Assembly (NCBI RefSeq): GCF_001457475.1 | Contig: NZ_LN831029.1 | Coordinates: forward strand, 6,386,001 to 6,450,000 | Direction of reading: 5' to 3' | DNA from: Achromobacter xylosoxidans | Lineage (GTDB): Bacteria > Pseudomonadota > Gammaproteobacteria > Burkholderiales > Burkholderiaceae_B | Length of the DNA: 64,000 nucleotides | Shown here: positions 40,365 through 51,198 of the stretch, piece by piece | Layout of the letters: each line of letters begins with the position of its first letter | Numbering within the stretch: position 1 is the first letter of the stretch | Made by a program: the position numbers and the translations under genes | Notes under the pieces: generated by a model | What the model was told of the DNA's origin: nothing | Database searches by the model: none | The model's input: only the letters and a program-made list of their open reading frames with translations

Positions 40365-40997
40365 ATGTCCACCGCCACGCTGCTGCTGTTCATCCTGGCC
40401 TCGGCCGTCGCCATCGTGACGCCCGGCCCGACCGTCCTGCTCGCCATGAGCAACGGCTCGCGCCACGGCGTGCGCACCGCCTGCTGGGGCATGGGCGGCG
40501 CGGTACTGGCGGATTTCATTCTGGTGGGCGCGGTCGCTTCCGGCCTGGGCGTGGTGCTGGCCGCCTCCGAAGTGGCCTTCCATGTCATCAAGTGGGCGGG
40601 CGCTGCCTACCTGGCCTATCTCGGCTGGAAGATGCTGCGCTCGGACGCCGCGCTGGTGCTGCCGGCCGCCGAACCCGGCGCCGCGCGGCCGGTGGGCCTG
40701 AAGCTGGGCCTGCGCAGCTTCGTGGTGGCGCTGACCAACCCGAAGGCGCTGCTGTTCATGTCGGCCTTCCTGCCGCAGTTCATCAATACCCAGGCGCCCC
40801 TGCTGCCGCAATACGCCACCGTGGCCGCCGTGCTGGCGCTGATGAACATCCTGACCATGCTGGCCTACGCCACCCTGGGCGCGCAGCTGGTGCGAGCCTT
40901 TCGCGGCTCGGGCCTGCGCTGGCTGAACCGGGTCTGCGGCTCGCTGATGATCGGGCTGGCCGGCACCCTGGCGCTGTACCGCCGCAGCGGCGCCTGA
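40365..40997 (+). CDS. LysE/RhtB-family amino acid exporter
   Basis: A 210-aa inner-membrane protein with six predicted membrane segments and the LysE family signature TPGPTVLLAMSNGSRHG (about 20-36) near the N-terminus; ALTNPKALLFMSAFLPQF follows. RhtB-type members export homoserine, threonine or leucine; the substrate is not predictable. Divergent from rsmB, 130 bases apart. Confidence 0.92.
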   Translation: MSTATLLLFILASAVAIVTPGPTVLLAMSNGSRHGVRTACWGMGGAVLADFILVGAVASGLGVVLAASEVAFHVIKWAGAAYLAYLGWKMLRSDAALVLPAAEPGAARPVGLKLGLRSFVVALTNPKALLFMSAFLPQFINTQAPLLPQYATVAAVLALMNILTMLAYATLGAQLVRAFRGSGLRWLNRVCGSLMIGLAGTLALYRRSGA

Positions 40998-41148
40998 CGC
41001 CCGGCGTCGCCCTGCTCCGATATTAGGGACGCACACCAGCCGGGAATCGCCCTCGGCGACCCGCTAAAATAACGGCCCCCCGCCCTGCCGCGCTAGAATT
41101 GCGCAGTATTTGATCACTGGCGCCGGCTCGCGCCCACCGAGGTATTCC

Positions 41149-42465
<1,317 letters not shown>

Positions 42466-42520
42466 GCGCCATGTTGCCGGCGGCGCCCGCCGCCGGCAGG
42501 AAGCCCCAGCCCCCTGCGGC

Positions 42521-42838
42521 TCAGGCCTCCAGTAGCTTCAGGCCCGCCACGCCGCCCACGATCAGGGCGATGCACGCCAGGCGCGCGACGGACGGCGAAT
42601 CGCCGAACAACACGATCCCCAGCACCGTGATGCCCACGGAACCGATGCCGGTCCACACCGCATAGGCGGTGCCGGCGGGCAGGTGCCGCATCGCCAGGGT
42701 CAACAGGAAGATGCTGCCCAAGGCCGCGGCGATGCCGATGGCGCTGGGCCAGAACCGCGTCCAGCCGTCTGCGTACTTCAACGCCAGCGCCATCACGATT
42801 TCCACCGCGCTCGCGGCCAACAGGATCCACCAGGCCAT
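42521..42838 (-). CDS. sugE: SugE/Gdx-type small multidrug resistance transporter
   Basis: A 105-aa protein with four membrane helices; Glu13 in the first helix (AVEIVMALALK) is the conserved proton-coupling residue of small multidrug resistance proteins. GDSPSVARLACIALIVGGVAGLK closes it. Gdx-type members export guanidinium. A longer frame exists but the start at 42838 has GGGAGG at the right distance. It is divergent from the HxlR regulator with 95 bases between, suggesting control by it. Confidence 0.9.
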   Translation of the reverse strand: MAWWILLAASAVEIVMALALKYADGWTRFWPSAIGIAAALGSIFLLTLAMRHLPAGTAYAVWTGIGSVGITVLGIVLFGDSPSVARLACIALIVGGVAGLKLLEA

Positions 42839-42933
42839 CGCGGCCTCCCTTCGATATTGGAATGCGGCAAGCTTAGGGCCTATAGTTACCCATACACAAG
42901 TACGCACCTTTTGGTAACCATGAAAGGCTCGCC

Positions 42934-43320
42934 ATGGCTGTCTCTTCCTCTTCATCGGCGGACGTCTTCGACGCCGCCTGTCCGTCGCGCCGCGCGCTCG
43001 AACTGATTTCCGGCAAGTGGGTGCCGCTGGTGCTTCCCGCCCTGGCGCGCGGCCCGCTGCGCAACAACGAACTGCTGCGCAAGCTGGGCGGCATCTCGCA
43101 GAAGATGATGACGCAGACGCTGCGCGACCTGGAACGCCACGGGCTGGTGCGGCGCGAGGACATGCGCACCGTGCCGCCGCACGTGCGCTATCACCTGACC
43201 GAGCTGGGGAAATCGCTGAATGTGGCGCTGGTGGCGCTGGATCGCTGGGCCGAAAGGCACCATGCGCAACTGGACGCGGCGGCGCGCCGCCATGACGCGG
43301 CGGCCGCGCGCGCCGGCTGA
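42934..43320 (+). CDS. HxlR-family transcriptional regulator
   Basis: A 128-aa MarR-like winged-helix protein. FDAACPSRRALELISGKWVP (11-30), then NNELLRKLGGISQKMMTQTLRDLERHGLVRRE and PHVRYHLTELGKSL are the family's core. No Cys sensor beyond the first Cys is evident. Divergent to sugE, so it probably regulates that exporter. A GGCTCGCC stretch rather than a clear SD precedes its ATG. Confidence 0.9.
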   Translation: MAVSSSSSADVFDAACPSRRALELISGKWVPLVLPALARGPLRNNELLRKLGGISQKMMTQTLRDLERHGLVRREDMRTVPPHVRYHLTELGKSLNVALVALDRWAERHHAQLDAAARRHDAAAARAG

Positions 43321-43375
43321 TCACAGCCAGCCGGCGCGTCCCGGGCGGACGGCCCGCCCTCGGCCGGCGTCGGCC

Positions 43376-43936
43376 TTAATGCTTGGCCAGAAAATCAGAC
43401 ATGTCGTCGGCGTGCTCTTCCTCGACCGCCAGGATTTCCTCCAGCAGGCGACGCGTGGTCGAATCCTGCTCGCCGATGTACTCGATCATCTGGCGGTAGC
43501 TGTCAATGGCAATACGCTCGGCGATCAGGTTTTCCTTGATCATTTCTTCGAGCGTGCTGCCCTCGACGTACTCGGAATGGCTGCGTTCGAGCAGGCCCTT
43601 GGGCGACAGGTTGGGCTCGCCGCCCAGCTGCACGATGCGTTCGGCCAGCTTGTCGGCGTGCTCCTGTTCCTGGGTGGCGTGCTCGGCGAATTCCGCCGCC
43701 ACCGGCTCGGCGTTCAGGCCGCGGGCCATGAAGAAGTGGCGCTTGTAGCGCAGCACACAGACGATTTCCGTGGCCAGCGCTTCGTTCAGCAGCTTGAGCA
43801 CGGTCTTGCGGTCGGCGCGATAGGTGTCGGTGACGGCGCCGGACTCGATGTCCTGGCGCGCCTTGGCGCGGATCGCCTTCACATCCATGTCGAAGGGGCG
43901 GCTTGCCTGTTCGCGGTTACGGGTCGTGTTTTCCAT
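43376..43936 (-). CDS. Ferritin-like (bacterioferritin family) protein
   Basis: A 186-aa four-helix protein started at 43936 with AAGGAG upstream. Iron ligands are suggested by LLNEALATEIVCVLRYKRHFFM, HATQEQEHADKLAE and LAVEEEHADDMSDF, the ExxH-type helices of ferritin/bacterioferritin folds. It likely stores iron or handles oxidative stress; DNA binding of the Dps kind is not evident. A longer frame to 44131 lacks family sequence. It is divergent from the LOG gene. Confidence 0.9.
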   Translation of the reverse strand: MENTTRNREQASRPFDMDVKAIRAKARQDIESGAVTDTYRADRKTVLKLLNEALATEIVCVLRYKRHFFMARGLNAEPVAAEFAEHATQEQEHADKLAERIVQLGGEPNLSPKGLLERSHSEYVEGSTLEEMIKENLIAERIAIDSYRQMIEYIGEQDSTTRRLLEEILAVEEEHADDMSDFLAKH

Positions 43937-44163
43937 ATCGTTAGCTCCTTTTGGGTTAGCAAGACGACGCTGGATTTCCAGTCGTTCCGAACAACCCAGT
44001 CTACCGGCCACGCAAAAAGATGCTGTGTCCAAACATTGCCCATGGCCCCGGATCGGCCTTTCACGCGCCGCGCAAAAGCGCGTCCGGCGCTTCTCGTAAA
44101 CTATCGGCTTCCCGGACGGCCCGTGACGCAATCTGTAACGGGCCCGGCAATAAGTAGCTTCAT

Positions 44164-44766
44164 ATGACCCTGAAGAACATCTGCGTGTATTGCGGCTCCA
44201 ATCCCGGCGCGCGCCCCGACTATCTGGAACAGGCCCGCGTGCTGGCCCGAGAACTGGTCAAGCGCGACCTGGGCCTGGTCTACGGCGGCTCGATCGTCGG
44301 CATCATGGGCGTGATCGCCAACGAGGTGCTGGCGGGCGGCGGCCGGGTGATCGGCGTGATCCCTGAACTGCTGCAAAAGAAGGAACAGGCCCATCGCGGC
44401 CTGACCGAATTGCACCTGGTGCAAAGCATGCACGAGCGCAAGGCCATGATGATGGAGAAGGCCGATGGCTTCATCGCGCTGCCCGGCGGCGCCGGCACGC
44501 TGGAGGAATTCTTCGAGGTCTGGACCTGGGCCCAGCTCAGCATGCACCAGAAGCCCTGCGGCCTGCTCAACATCGCCGGCTACTACGACGCGCTGATGCA
44601 GTTCATCGACCACGCCGTCGACGAAGCCTTCATGCGCCCCCAGCACCGCGACATGCTGGTGGTGGAAAGCGATCCCGCCACGCTGCTGGACCGCTACGCC
44701 ATCTACGAGCCGCCCAACGTCTCCAAGTGGTTCGAGCCGGTCAAGCCCGAGCATCGCGCCCCCTAA
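44164..44766 (+). CDS. LOG-family cytokinin riboside 5'-monophosphate phosphoribohydrolase-like protein (TIGR00730)
   Basis: A 200-aa Rossmann-fold protein. The catalytic signature PGGAGTLEE is at 107-115 and GGSIVGIMG (41-49) binds the nucleotide; YCGSNPG is near the start. The family cleaves nucleoside monophosphates to base and ribose 5-phosphate; the bacterial physiological substrate is uncertain. The next gene follows 22 bases later. Confidence 0.92.
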   Translation: MTLKNICVYCGSNPGARPDYLEQARVLARELVKRDLGLVYGGSIVGIMGVIANEVLAGGGRVIGVIPELLQKKEQAHRGLTELHLVQSMHERKAMMMEKADGFIALPGGAGTLEEFFEVWTWAQLSMHQKPCGLLNIAGYYDALMQFIDHAVDEAFMRPQHRDMLVVESDPATLLDRYAIYEPPNVSKWFEPVKPEHRAP

Positions 44767-44788
44767 CCCGCCCCAAGGAAAGCCCGCA

Positions 44789-45349
44789 ATGTCCAACGGT
44801 TCGTCGTTCCCCGCCAGCACCGAGTCCGTATTGCGCGATTACTTCCACGCCAAGGACGAAAACCGTCCGCACTACATGGCCCGCGCCTTCGCGCCGCAGG
44901 CCGTGCTGAAGATGGCGCTGCGCACGCAGGCCATTGCGTTTCCGCCCGAATCCCACGGCCTGGCCGCGATCACCGACACACTGGTGCGCAAGTTTGGCCA
45001 GACCTACGACAACGTCTACACCTTCTACCTGGCGCGGCCCGACGCCGATGCGCGTCTGTCCGACTATTCCTGTGACTGGATCGTCGGCATGACCGAAAAA
45101 GCCACGGGCAACGTGCGCGTGGGTTGCGGTCGCTACGACTGGACGTTCCAGCCCGAGCCCTACCGCGCCTCGCGCCTGACCATCACTATCGAGACCATGG
45201 TGACCCTGCCGCCCGGCGACGCCGACGCCGTCTTCGGCTGGCTGCTGGCGCTGGACTACCCCTGGACCAACGCGCAGCGCGTGGTCGCCGGCGCCCCGCC
45301 GCTTGAAGACCTGGCGCCAGTGGTGCAGTATCTGCTTCACCCCATGTAG
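44789..45349 (+). CDS. SnoaL/NTF2-like protein of unknown function
   Basis: A 186-aa soluble protein with an NTF2-like layout: a helix pair (STESVLRDYFHAKDENRPHY, MARAFAPQAVLKMAL) then a beta-rich half (DYSCDWIVGMTEK, VGCGRYDWTF). No signal peptide. Similar proteins are small enzymes or ligand pockets, but no catalytic residue set is identified. Close spacing after the LOG gene and 20 bases before the HAD gene suggests one operon. Confidence 0.65.
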   Translation: MSNGSSFPASTESVLRDYFHAKDENRPHYMARAFAPQAVLKMALRTQAIAFPPESHGLAAITDTLVRKFGQTYDNVYTFYLARPDADARLSDYSCDWIVGMTEKATGNVRVGCGRYDWTFQPEPYRASRLTITIETMVTLPPGDADAVFGWLLALDYPWTNAQRVVAGAPPLEDLAPVVQYLLHPM

Positions 45350-45369
45350 CTCGGCATCGGATTGTTTAC

Positions 45370-45996
45370 TTGAAATACGACATCGCAGCCTTCGACTTCG
45401 ACGGAACCCTGGCCGATACCATGCCCTGGTTCAATTCCATCCTGAACACGGTCGCGGACAAGTACGGTTTTCGCAAGATCGACGCCGCCGAACGCGACCA
45501 GCTGCGTCACCGCGACGCCGCCGAGATCCTCAAATTCCTCGGCATCCCGCTGTGGAAGCTGCCCGCCATCATGGCGCACGTGCGCACCCTGATGCAGGAG
45601 ATCGATCCCAGCGTGCACATGTTCGACGGCATTCCCGACGCGCTGGCCCGCCTGAAGGCCGCCGGGGTGCGGCTGGCGGTGGTCAGCTCCAATTCGCTGG
45701 AAAACGTGCGGCGCGTGCTGGGGCCCGACACCGCGGCCCTGTTCGACGACTACGAATGTGGCACCGACCTGTTCGGCAAGGCGGCCAAGATCGACCGGCT
45801 GCTCAAGCGCCACGACACCGCGCCGGAACGTTTCTTGCTGGTCGGAGACGAAATGCGCGACATCGACGCCGCGCGCAAGGCGGGGGTCAGGGTCGGTTCC
45901 GTGGCCTGGGGCTACAACCACGTGGACGCGTTGCGCGAGCGCGGCCCCGACGAATTGATCATGCAGGTCGCCGATCTGCCCGCCGTGCTCGCTTGA
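45370..45996 (+). CDS. HAD-family phosphatase (phosphoglycolate phosphatase-like)
   Basis: A 208-aa haloacid dehalogenase-type hydrolase. Motif I DFDGTLAD has nucleophile Asp9 and Asp11; VVSSNS is motif II, KHDTAPERFLLVGDEMRDIDAA gives motif III Lys and motif IV Asp pair. The start is TTG at 45370, immediately before KYDIAAFDFDG. Cap length suggests a small helical C1 cap. Substrate not predicted; homologues include phosphoglycolate phosphatase and pyrophosphatases. It lies 25 bases before the CYTH gene. Confidence 0.85.
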   Translation: MKYDIAAFDFDGTLADTMPWFNSILNTVADKYGFRKIDAAERDQLRHRDAAEILKFLGIPLWKLPAIMAHVRTLMQEIDPSVHMFDGIPDALARLKAAGVRLAVVSSNSLENVRRVLGPDTAALFDDYECGTDLFGKAAKIDRLLKRHDTAPERFLLVGDEMRDIDAARKAGVRVGSVAWGYNHVDALRERGPDELIMQVADLPAVLA

Positions 45997-46021
45997 CGCG
46001 GCTTTCGCCCCGGAGGCACCC

Positions 46022-46537
46022 ATGGCACGCAACATCGAGATCAAGGCGCGGGTGGCCAGCCTGGCCGCCGTCGAATCCCTGGCGGCGGCGCTGTCCGGCA
46101 AGGAGCCGGTCGCCATCGCGCAGGACGACACCTTCTTCGCCTGTCCCGATGGCCGTCTCAAGCTGCGCGCTTTCAGCGACGGCACGGGTGAACTGATCTT
46201 CTACCGCCGCGCCGACGACACCGGGCCCAAGGAAAGCTTCTACGTCATCTCGCCGACGTCGTCGCCGGACACGCTGCGCGATGCGCTGGGGCTGGCCTAC
46301 GGCGTCATCGGCCGCGTGCGCAAGCAGCGCCTGCTGTTCATGGCCGGCCGCACCCGCATCCATCTGGACCGGGTCGAGGGACTGGGGGAATTCCTGGAAC
46401 TCGAAGTGGTGCTGCGCGACGGGGAAAGCGCCGCGGCCGGCATGGCCGAAGCGCGGGAACTGCTGGCCAGCCTGCGGATCACCCCGGAGCAGCTGGTGTC
46501 CGGCGCCTATCTGGATCTGCTGGCCCAACGGGGCTGA
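46022..46537 (+). CDS. CYTH-domain protein (class IV adenylate cyclase / thiamine triphosphatase-like)
   Basis: A 171-aa single-domain CYTH protein. The ExK-type signature IEIKAR is at 5-10 with Glu6 and Lys8; FYRRADDTGPKESFY and HLDRVEGLGEFLELEVVL provide the other acidic and basic strand residues of the triphosphate tunnel. Possible activities are adenylate cyclase, thiamine triphosphatase or inorganic triphosphatase; none can be chosen. Confidence 0.85.
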   Translation: MARNIEIKARVASLAAVESLAAALSGKEPVAIAQDDTFFACPDGRLKLRAFSDGTGELIFYRRADDTGPKESFYVISPTSSPDTLRDALGLAYGVIGRVRKQRLLFMAGRTRIHLDRVEGLGEFLELEVVLRDGESAAAGMAEARELLASLRITPEQLVSGAYLDLLAQRG

Positions 46538-46584
46538 ACCGGGCGCCAAGGGCGGTGGCACGGCCTGGGCAGCATCGGCCGGCG

Positions 46585-47526
46585 TCAGTCCGGCTGCCAG
46601 CCTCGCACGAACACGTCCACCGGCTGGCGCTTGCCGCCCGCCTTCTGCAGTTCCAGCAAGCGCAGCACGCCATCGCCGGTGGCGATGTCGATGCCGTCGG
46701 CAGCGGTGCGCAACACGCTTGCGGGCGCGGCCGTCACGGCCTGCGCCACGGCCTCGGCGCGCCACACCTTCACGGGATCGGCCAGGCCGGGCAGGCGGAT
46801 GCTGGCGCCGGGCACCGGATTGAATGCGCGCACGCGGCGCGCCAGCAGCGCGGCGGGCTGGCTGCAGTCGAGCGCCGCCTCGGCCTTGTCGAGCTTGGCG
46901 GCGTAGGTCACGCCTTCCTCGGGCTGCTTGCGCGGCGCCAGGCCGCCCTGCGCCAGCGCGGCCAGGGCCGCCACGATCGCCTCGCCACCGGCCAGCGCCA
47001 ACGCGTCGTGCAACTGCGCAGCATTGGTGTCGGCGCCGATTGGCACGATACGTTCGAGCAGCATGTCGCCGGTGTCCAGGCCCGCGTCCATCTGCATGAT
47101 GGTAACGCCGGTGCGGTCATCGCCGGCCTCGATGGCGCGCTGGATCGGCGCCGCGCCGCGCCAGCGCGGCAGCAGGCTGGCGTGGATGTTCAGGCAGCCC
47201 AGGCGCGGCAGGTCCAGCACCCACTGCGGCAGGATCAGGCCGTAGGCCGCGACCACCATGACGTCGGGCGCCACGCGTTCGAGCAGGGCACGCGCCTCGG
47301 CGGCTTCATCGGGATAGCGGCCATCCAGCCGCAGGCTGCGCGGCTGGGCCACCTCGATACCGGCGTCGAGCGCGGCCTGCTTGACGGGACTGGGCGTCAG
47401 CTTGAGTCCGCGCCCGGCCGGACGGTCGGGCTGGGTCATGACCAGGGGAATGTCGTGCCCTGCCGCCCGCAGGGCGTCGAAGGCGATACGGGCGAATTCC
47501 GGCGTGCCGGCAAAAACGAGGCGCAT
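46585..47526 (-). CDS. fmt: Methionyl-tRNA formyltransferase
   Basis: A 313-aa enzyme that formylates initiator Met-t[11 protein letters not shown] (4-11), the N-H-D-type catalytic region with [21 protein letters not shown] and the tRNA-binding C-terminal domain are present. def is upstream by 31 bases on the same strand, as in most bacteria. rsmB, usually next, is 6.3 kb away on the same strand. Confidence 0.97.
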   Translation of the reverse strand: MRLVFAGTPEFARIAFDALRAAGHDIPLVMTQPDRPAGRGLKLTPSPVKQAALDAGIEVAQPRSLRLDGRYPDEAAEARALLERVAPDVMVVAAYGLILPQWVLDLPRLGCLNIHASLLPRWRGAAPIQRAIEAGDDRTGVTIMQMDAGLDTGDMLLERIVPIGADTNAAQLHDALALAGGEAIVAALAALAQGGLAPRKQPEEGVTYAAKLDKAEAALDCSQPAALLARRVRAFNPVPGASIRLPGLADPVKVWRAEAVAQAVTAAPASVLRTAADGIDIATGDGVLRLLELQKAGGKRQPVDVFVRGWQPD

Positions 47527-47557
47527 GAGGGTCGGACCGGGAAGGATGGGACGGGCG

Positions 47558-48070
47558 TCAGGCGCGCAGCGCTTCGCGCTCGGCCTTTTTCAGCTTGGTC
47601 TTGATGCGATTCTGCTTCAGGTTGGACAGGTATTCGACGAACACCTTGCCTTCCAGGTGGTCGAGTTCATGCTGCACGCAAACGGCCAGCAGGCCATCGG
47701 CGTCGAACTCGAACGGCTTGCCGTCGATGCCCAGCGCCTTGCAACGGATGCGCGAGGCGCGCTCGACTTCGTCGTAGATGCCCGGAACCGACAGGCAGCC
47801 TTCCTCGTAGATCTTGTAATCGTCGCTGCGCCAGGTGATCTCGGGGTTGATCAGCACCAGCAGCTGGTTGCTTTCTTCGGAGACGTCGATGACGACCACG
47901 CGCTCGTGTACGTCCACCTGGGTCGCGGCCAGGCCCACCCCCGGCGCGTCGTACATGGTCTCGGCCATGTCGCGCACCAGTTGGCGGATGCGGTCATCGA
48001 CCTCGGCGACCGGCTTGGCCTTCTTGTGCAAGCGCGGATCCGGGTAGCGAAGAATGGGAAGTAAAGCCAT
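47558..48070 (-). CDS. def: Peptide deformylase
   Basis: A 170-aa metallohydrolase removing the N-formyl group. Motifs [18 protein letters not shown] and [12 protein letters not shown] carry the Cys and two His metal ligands and the catalytic Glu. It heads a def-fmt operon. Its promoter area (48071-48170) is AT-rich and holds GTTGGT/ACCAAC arms about 12 bases apart (48083-48107). Confidence 0.97.
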   Translation of the reverse strand: MALLPILRYPDPRLHKKAKPVAEVDDRIRQLVRDMAETMYDAPGVGLAATQVDVHERVVVIDVSEESNQLLVLINPEITWRSDDYKIYEEGCLSVPGIYDEVERASRIRCKALGIDGKPFEFDADGLLAVCVQHELDHLEGKVFVEYLSNLKQNRIKTKLKKAEREALRA

Positions 48071-48322
48071 TGAATAGGGATCGTTGGTAATTGGTGTCTG
48101 ACCAACAGTTTAATTCATTAGAGTCTTGATTTCTAATAGTTTTCGGCTAAATCCGGGATTGTCGGAGCACTGTCCGGCACCGTTTTGCCCGATGGCGGGC
48201 GGGACGATTCGGTCCGCCCCGCCCGCCCCGGCCCCACCGTCATGAGACACTCTCAGACGTCCGGCGCGCCAAGCGCGCCCCCTGCGCCTTTCCCGCGCCG
48301 GCCCATCCCGCGCTCTTCGCCC

Positions 48323-49450
48323 ATGCCGCTCACCCATACCGCCGCTGAATTGTCCGCCTGGCTGCGCCTGTCCCTGGAACCGGGCATAGGTTCCGCCACC
48401 GCCTGCACGCTGCTGGGCGCCCTGGGGCTGCCGGAACAGATCTACGCCCAGCGCGCCACCGCCCTGGCGCGCCAACTGCCCGACGCGCTGGCCCGCCAGC
48501 TGGCCGCGCCCATGCCCGCCGACATGGCGGCCCAGGTCGACAGCGCCCTGCAGTGGGTCGACGCGCCCGGCCATCACATCCTGACGCTGTCAGATCCGGG
48601 TTATCCACAAAGCCTGCTCACCATCGCCGATCCGCCCATCCTGCTCTACGTGAATGGCGATCCGGCCTATCTGCAAGGCCCCGCGCTGGCGGTGGTGGGC
48701 GCGCGCAACGCCACGCCCGGCGGCCAGGAAAACGCCCGCGCCTTCGCCCGCCACCTGGCCGGCAGCGGCTGGCGCGTGGTCAGCGGCCTGGCGCTGGGCA
48801 TCGACGCCGCGGCCCACGAAGGCGCGCTGGACGCCGGCCCGGGCGGCGCCGGCACGGTCGCCGTGATGGGTACCGGCATCGACCGCATCTACCCGGCGCG
48901 CCACCGCGACCTGGCGCACCGCATCGCCGCGCACGGCGCGCTGGTATCCGAGCTGCCGCTGGGCACCGGCGCCTTGCCGCAGCATTTCCCCAAGCGCAAC
49001 CGCATCGTGGCGGGCCTGGCACGGGGCGTGCTGGTGGTGGAAGCGGCCCGGCAGAGCGGCTCGCTGATCACCGCGCGCCTGGCGGGTGAGAGCGGACGCG
49101 AAGTGTTCGCCATCCCCGGCTCGATCCATTCGCCACTGTCGCGCGGCTGCCATGCGCTGATCCGCCAGGGCGCCAAGCTGGTGGAGACCGCGGCCGACAT
49201 TACCGACGAACTGGGCGGCGGCCCCCAACCGGGCACGCGCCGACCGCCCGAGCCGGCCGACGATCCGGGCGACGCCGACAACCCGGCCCATCCGGTGCTC
49301 GAAGCCCTGGGCTTCGACCCCTTGCACCTGGATGCGCTGCAGGCACGCTGCGGGCTGGACACCGCCACGCTGCAAGCGCAATTGCTCGAACTCGAACTGG
49401 CCGCGCGTGTCGCGCGCCTGGACGATGGCCGCTTCCAGCGCCTGAAATAG
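48323..49450 (+). CDS. dprA: DNA processing protein DprA
   Basis: A 375-aa protein that loads RecA onto incoming single-stranded DNA. The Rossmann-like fold shows VVGARNATPGG, SGLALGIDAAAHEGALD, MGTGIDRIYPARH and PKRNRIVAGLARGVLVVEA. An N-terminal SAM-like helical region (about 1-70) and a C-terminal winged helix (about 310-375) frame it. The start is uncertain: ATG 48323 is chosen since upstream residues are Pro/Ser-rich, but ATG 48242 is also in frame and neither has a clear ribosome binding site. Divergent from def. Confidence 0.93.
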   Translation: MPLTHTAAELSAWLRLSLEPGIGSATACTLLGALGLPEQIYAQRATALARQLPDALARQLAAPMPADMAAQVDSALQWVDAPGHHILTLSDPGYPQSLLTIADPPILLYVNGDPAYLQGPALAVVGARNATPGGQENARAFARHLAGSGWRVVSGLALGIDAAAHEGALDAGPGGAGTVAVMGTGIDRIYPARHRDLAHRIAAHGALVSELPLGTGALPQHFPKRNRIVAGLARGVLVVEAARQSGSLITARLAGESGREVFAIPGSIHSPLSRGCHALIRQGAKLVETAADITDELGGGPQPGTRRPPEPADDPGDADNPAHPVLEALGFDPLHLDALQARCGLDTATLQAQLLELELAARVARLDDGRFQRLK

Positions 49451-49598
49451 GCTGCGGCCCCCTGCCGTCCGACGCGCCGGCCAGGGCATGGACAGGGCTG
49501 GCGCCGGCCACGGACGGGGCCGGATGCGATGGCGCTAATATTGTCCCTGGCACCGGGCCGCCATCGCGGCCGCCCCCGATACCGATACAGGAAGAGAC

Positions 49599-50507
49599 AT
49601 GGCATTGCCCACACGCGTCAAGATCGTCGAGGTTTCGCCCCGCGACGGCCTGCAGAATGAAAAGGAATTCGTGCCCACCGACATCAAGGTGGAACTGATC
49701 GACCGCCTTGCGGCCGCCGGCTTCCCCAACGTCGAGGCGGCCTCGTTCGTGTCGCCCAAGTGGGTGCCGCAAATGGCCGACGGCGCCGACGTGATGGCGC
49801 GGATCCAGCGCCGCCCCGGCACCATCTATTCCGTCCTTACGCCCAACATGAAGGGCTTCGAGGGCGCGCTGGCCGCCGGCGCGGACGAGATCGTCATCTT
49901 CGGCGCGGCCAGCGAGGCCTTTTCGCAAAAGAACATCAACTGCTCCATCGCCGAGTCCATCGCGCGCTTCGAGCCCGTGGTGCAGGCCGCCCGCGAAGCC
50001 GGCATCCGCGTGCGCGGCAGCATCAGCTGCGCGCTGGGCTGTCCCTACCAGGGCGAGGTGCCCATCGAATCCGTGGTCGACGTCGCGCAGCGCTACCTGG
50101 CCATGCAGGTCGACGAGATCGACGTGGCCGACACCATCGGCGTGGGCACGCCGCAGCGCGTGCGCGACGTGATGGCCGCGGTCACACGCGTGGTGGACCC
50201 GGCGCGCGTCTCCGGCCACTTCCACGACACCTACGGCCAGGCGCTGGCCAACATCCTGGCGTCGCTGGAAACCGGCATCTCGATCTTCCACGCCTCGGTG
50301 GCCGGCCTGGGCGGCTGCCCCTACGCCAAGGGCGCGACCGGCAACGTCGCCACCGAAGACGTGCTGTACATGCTGCGCGGCCTGGACATCGACACCGGCG
50401 TGGACTTCGACGCGGTGGTCGACATCGGCCAATGGATGTCGGCCAACCTGAATCGCAAGGGTTCCAGCCGCGCCGGCAACGCCATTGCCGCCAAGCGGGC
50501 CGCCTGA
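49599..50507 (+). CDS. Hydroxymethylglutaryl-CoA lyase
   Basis: A 302-aa TIM-barrel enzyme splitting HMG-CoA into acetyl-CoA and acetoacetate in leucine catabolism. EVSPRDGLQNEKEF (9-22), the metal-binding HFHDTYGQALAN and GLGGCPYAKGATGNVATED (catalytic Cys loop) are diagnostic. Length is normal. AGGAAGAGA precedes the ATG. No other leucine-degradation genes are adjacent. Confidence 0.95.
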   Translation: MALPTRVKIVEVSPRDGLQNEKEFVPTDIKVELIDRLAAAGFPNVEAASFVSPKWVPQMADGADVMARIQRRPGTIYSVLTPNMKGFEGALAAGADEIVIFGAASEAFSQKNINCSIAESIARFEPVVQAAREAGIRVRGSISCALGCPYQGEVPIESVVDVAQRYLAMQVDEIDVADTIGVGTPQRVRDVMAAVTRVVDPARVSGHFHDTYGQALANILASLETGISIFHASVAGLGGCPYAKGATGNVATEDVLYMLRGLDIDTGVDFDAVVDIGQWMSANLNRKGSSRAGNAIAAKRAA

Positions 50508-50604
50508 CGCGAAAAACTCGTAGAATGGCTGCGCGCGTTTCGCGTGAGCGCCGGGGCCACCCGGCGCACGTCTTCTCGCAACGCTACCGGAACTCCGCAG
50601 CCGC

Positions 50605-51078
50605 ATGACGTCCCCCGCCCCCTCCCCCTCGCCCGAGGATCACGCCGCCCTGCTGCGCGCCATCGGCCCGCTGCCCCTGTCGGGGCAGGCCTGGCCCGAT
50701 TGGGTGCGCATCCTGACCTGGGTCATCCTGGCCGTGCTGGGCGTCCAGGTCGTCACCACCGCCATCCGCGCCCCGGGCCAGTCGCTGGACGGCATGATGG
50801 CCGTCGTGGTGGGCCTGTGCTTCATCGGCCTGCTGTTCGTGTCATGGCACATGCAGACCTCCATCACCACCATCGACGAACACGGCCTGCGCCAGACCTG
50901 GTTCTCGCGGCGCGAAGTCGCCTGGGAGGACGTGCGCGAAGTCCGCTTCGTGCCGATGATCTTTTCCAAGCGGCTGGTGGTGTTCACGCATCGCGGGCGG
51001 CCCGTGATCTTCCAGGGCGGCACGCGCGAACTGCGCGCGGCGTTCACCCGGATTGCCGAGGTGTACCGGCGCCGCTGA
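50605..51078 (+). CDS. Two-helix membrane protein with PH-like domain
   Basis: A 157-aa protein. Two membrane helices (about 34-54 and 63-81) precede a strand-rich C-terminal half starting TSITTIDEHGLRQTWFSRREVAWEDVREVRFV, which resembles bacterial PH-like domains (DUF-type). N-terminal residues are Pro/Ser rich. Function unknown. The GCC-rich repeat at 51094-51117 and a terminator follow. Confidence 0.7.
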   Translation: MTSPAPSPSPEDHAALLRAIGPLPLSGQAWPDWVRILTWVILAVLGVQVVTTAIRAPGQSLDGMMAVVVGLCFIGLLFVSWHMQTSITTIDEHGLRQTWFSRREVAWEDVREVRFVPMIFSKRLVVFTHRGRPVIFQGGTRELRAAFTRIAEVYRRR

Positions 51079-51093
51079 CGATCCGGACCAGGC

Positions 51094-51117
51094 GCCACCG
51101 CCGCCACCGCCGCCACC
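51094..51117. repeat. Short GCCACCGCC tandem repeat
   Basis: GCCACCGCC occurs twice plus GCCACC, directly after the membrane protein gene and before its terminator. Likely slippage-prone sequence with no coding role. Confidence 0.5.
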
Positions 51118-51128
51118 AACGGCCCAAA

Positions 51129-51156
51129 AAAAACCGATGCCGCGGCATCGGTTTTT
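51129..51156. terminator. Bidirectional terminator (palindromic)
   Basis: A 28-base perfect palindrome with ACCGATGCCG/CGGCATCGGT arms and A5 and T5 ends lies between the convergent membrane protein and binding-protein genes. Confidence 0.9.
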
Positions 51157-51198
51157 CATTGGCGGGCCCGAACTGCGCCGCCCGGACCCCGGCCGCGC

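Noticed and set aside
42839..43324. N-terminal extension of the SugE frame
   Set aside because: It is antisense to the HxlR gene and lacks transporter character; the start at 42838 has a clear ribosome binding site.
48242..48322. Longer dprA start at 48242
   Set aside because: Adds a Pro/Ser/Arg-rich stretch with no ribosome binding site; kept as an alternative only.
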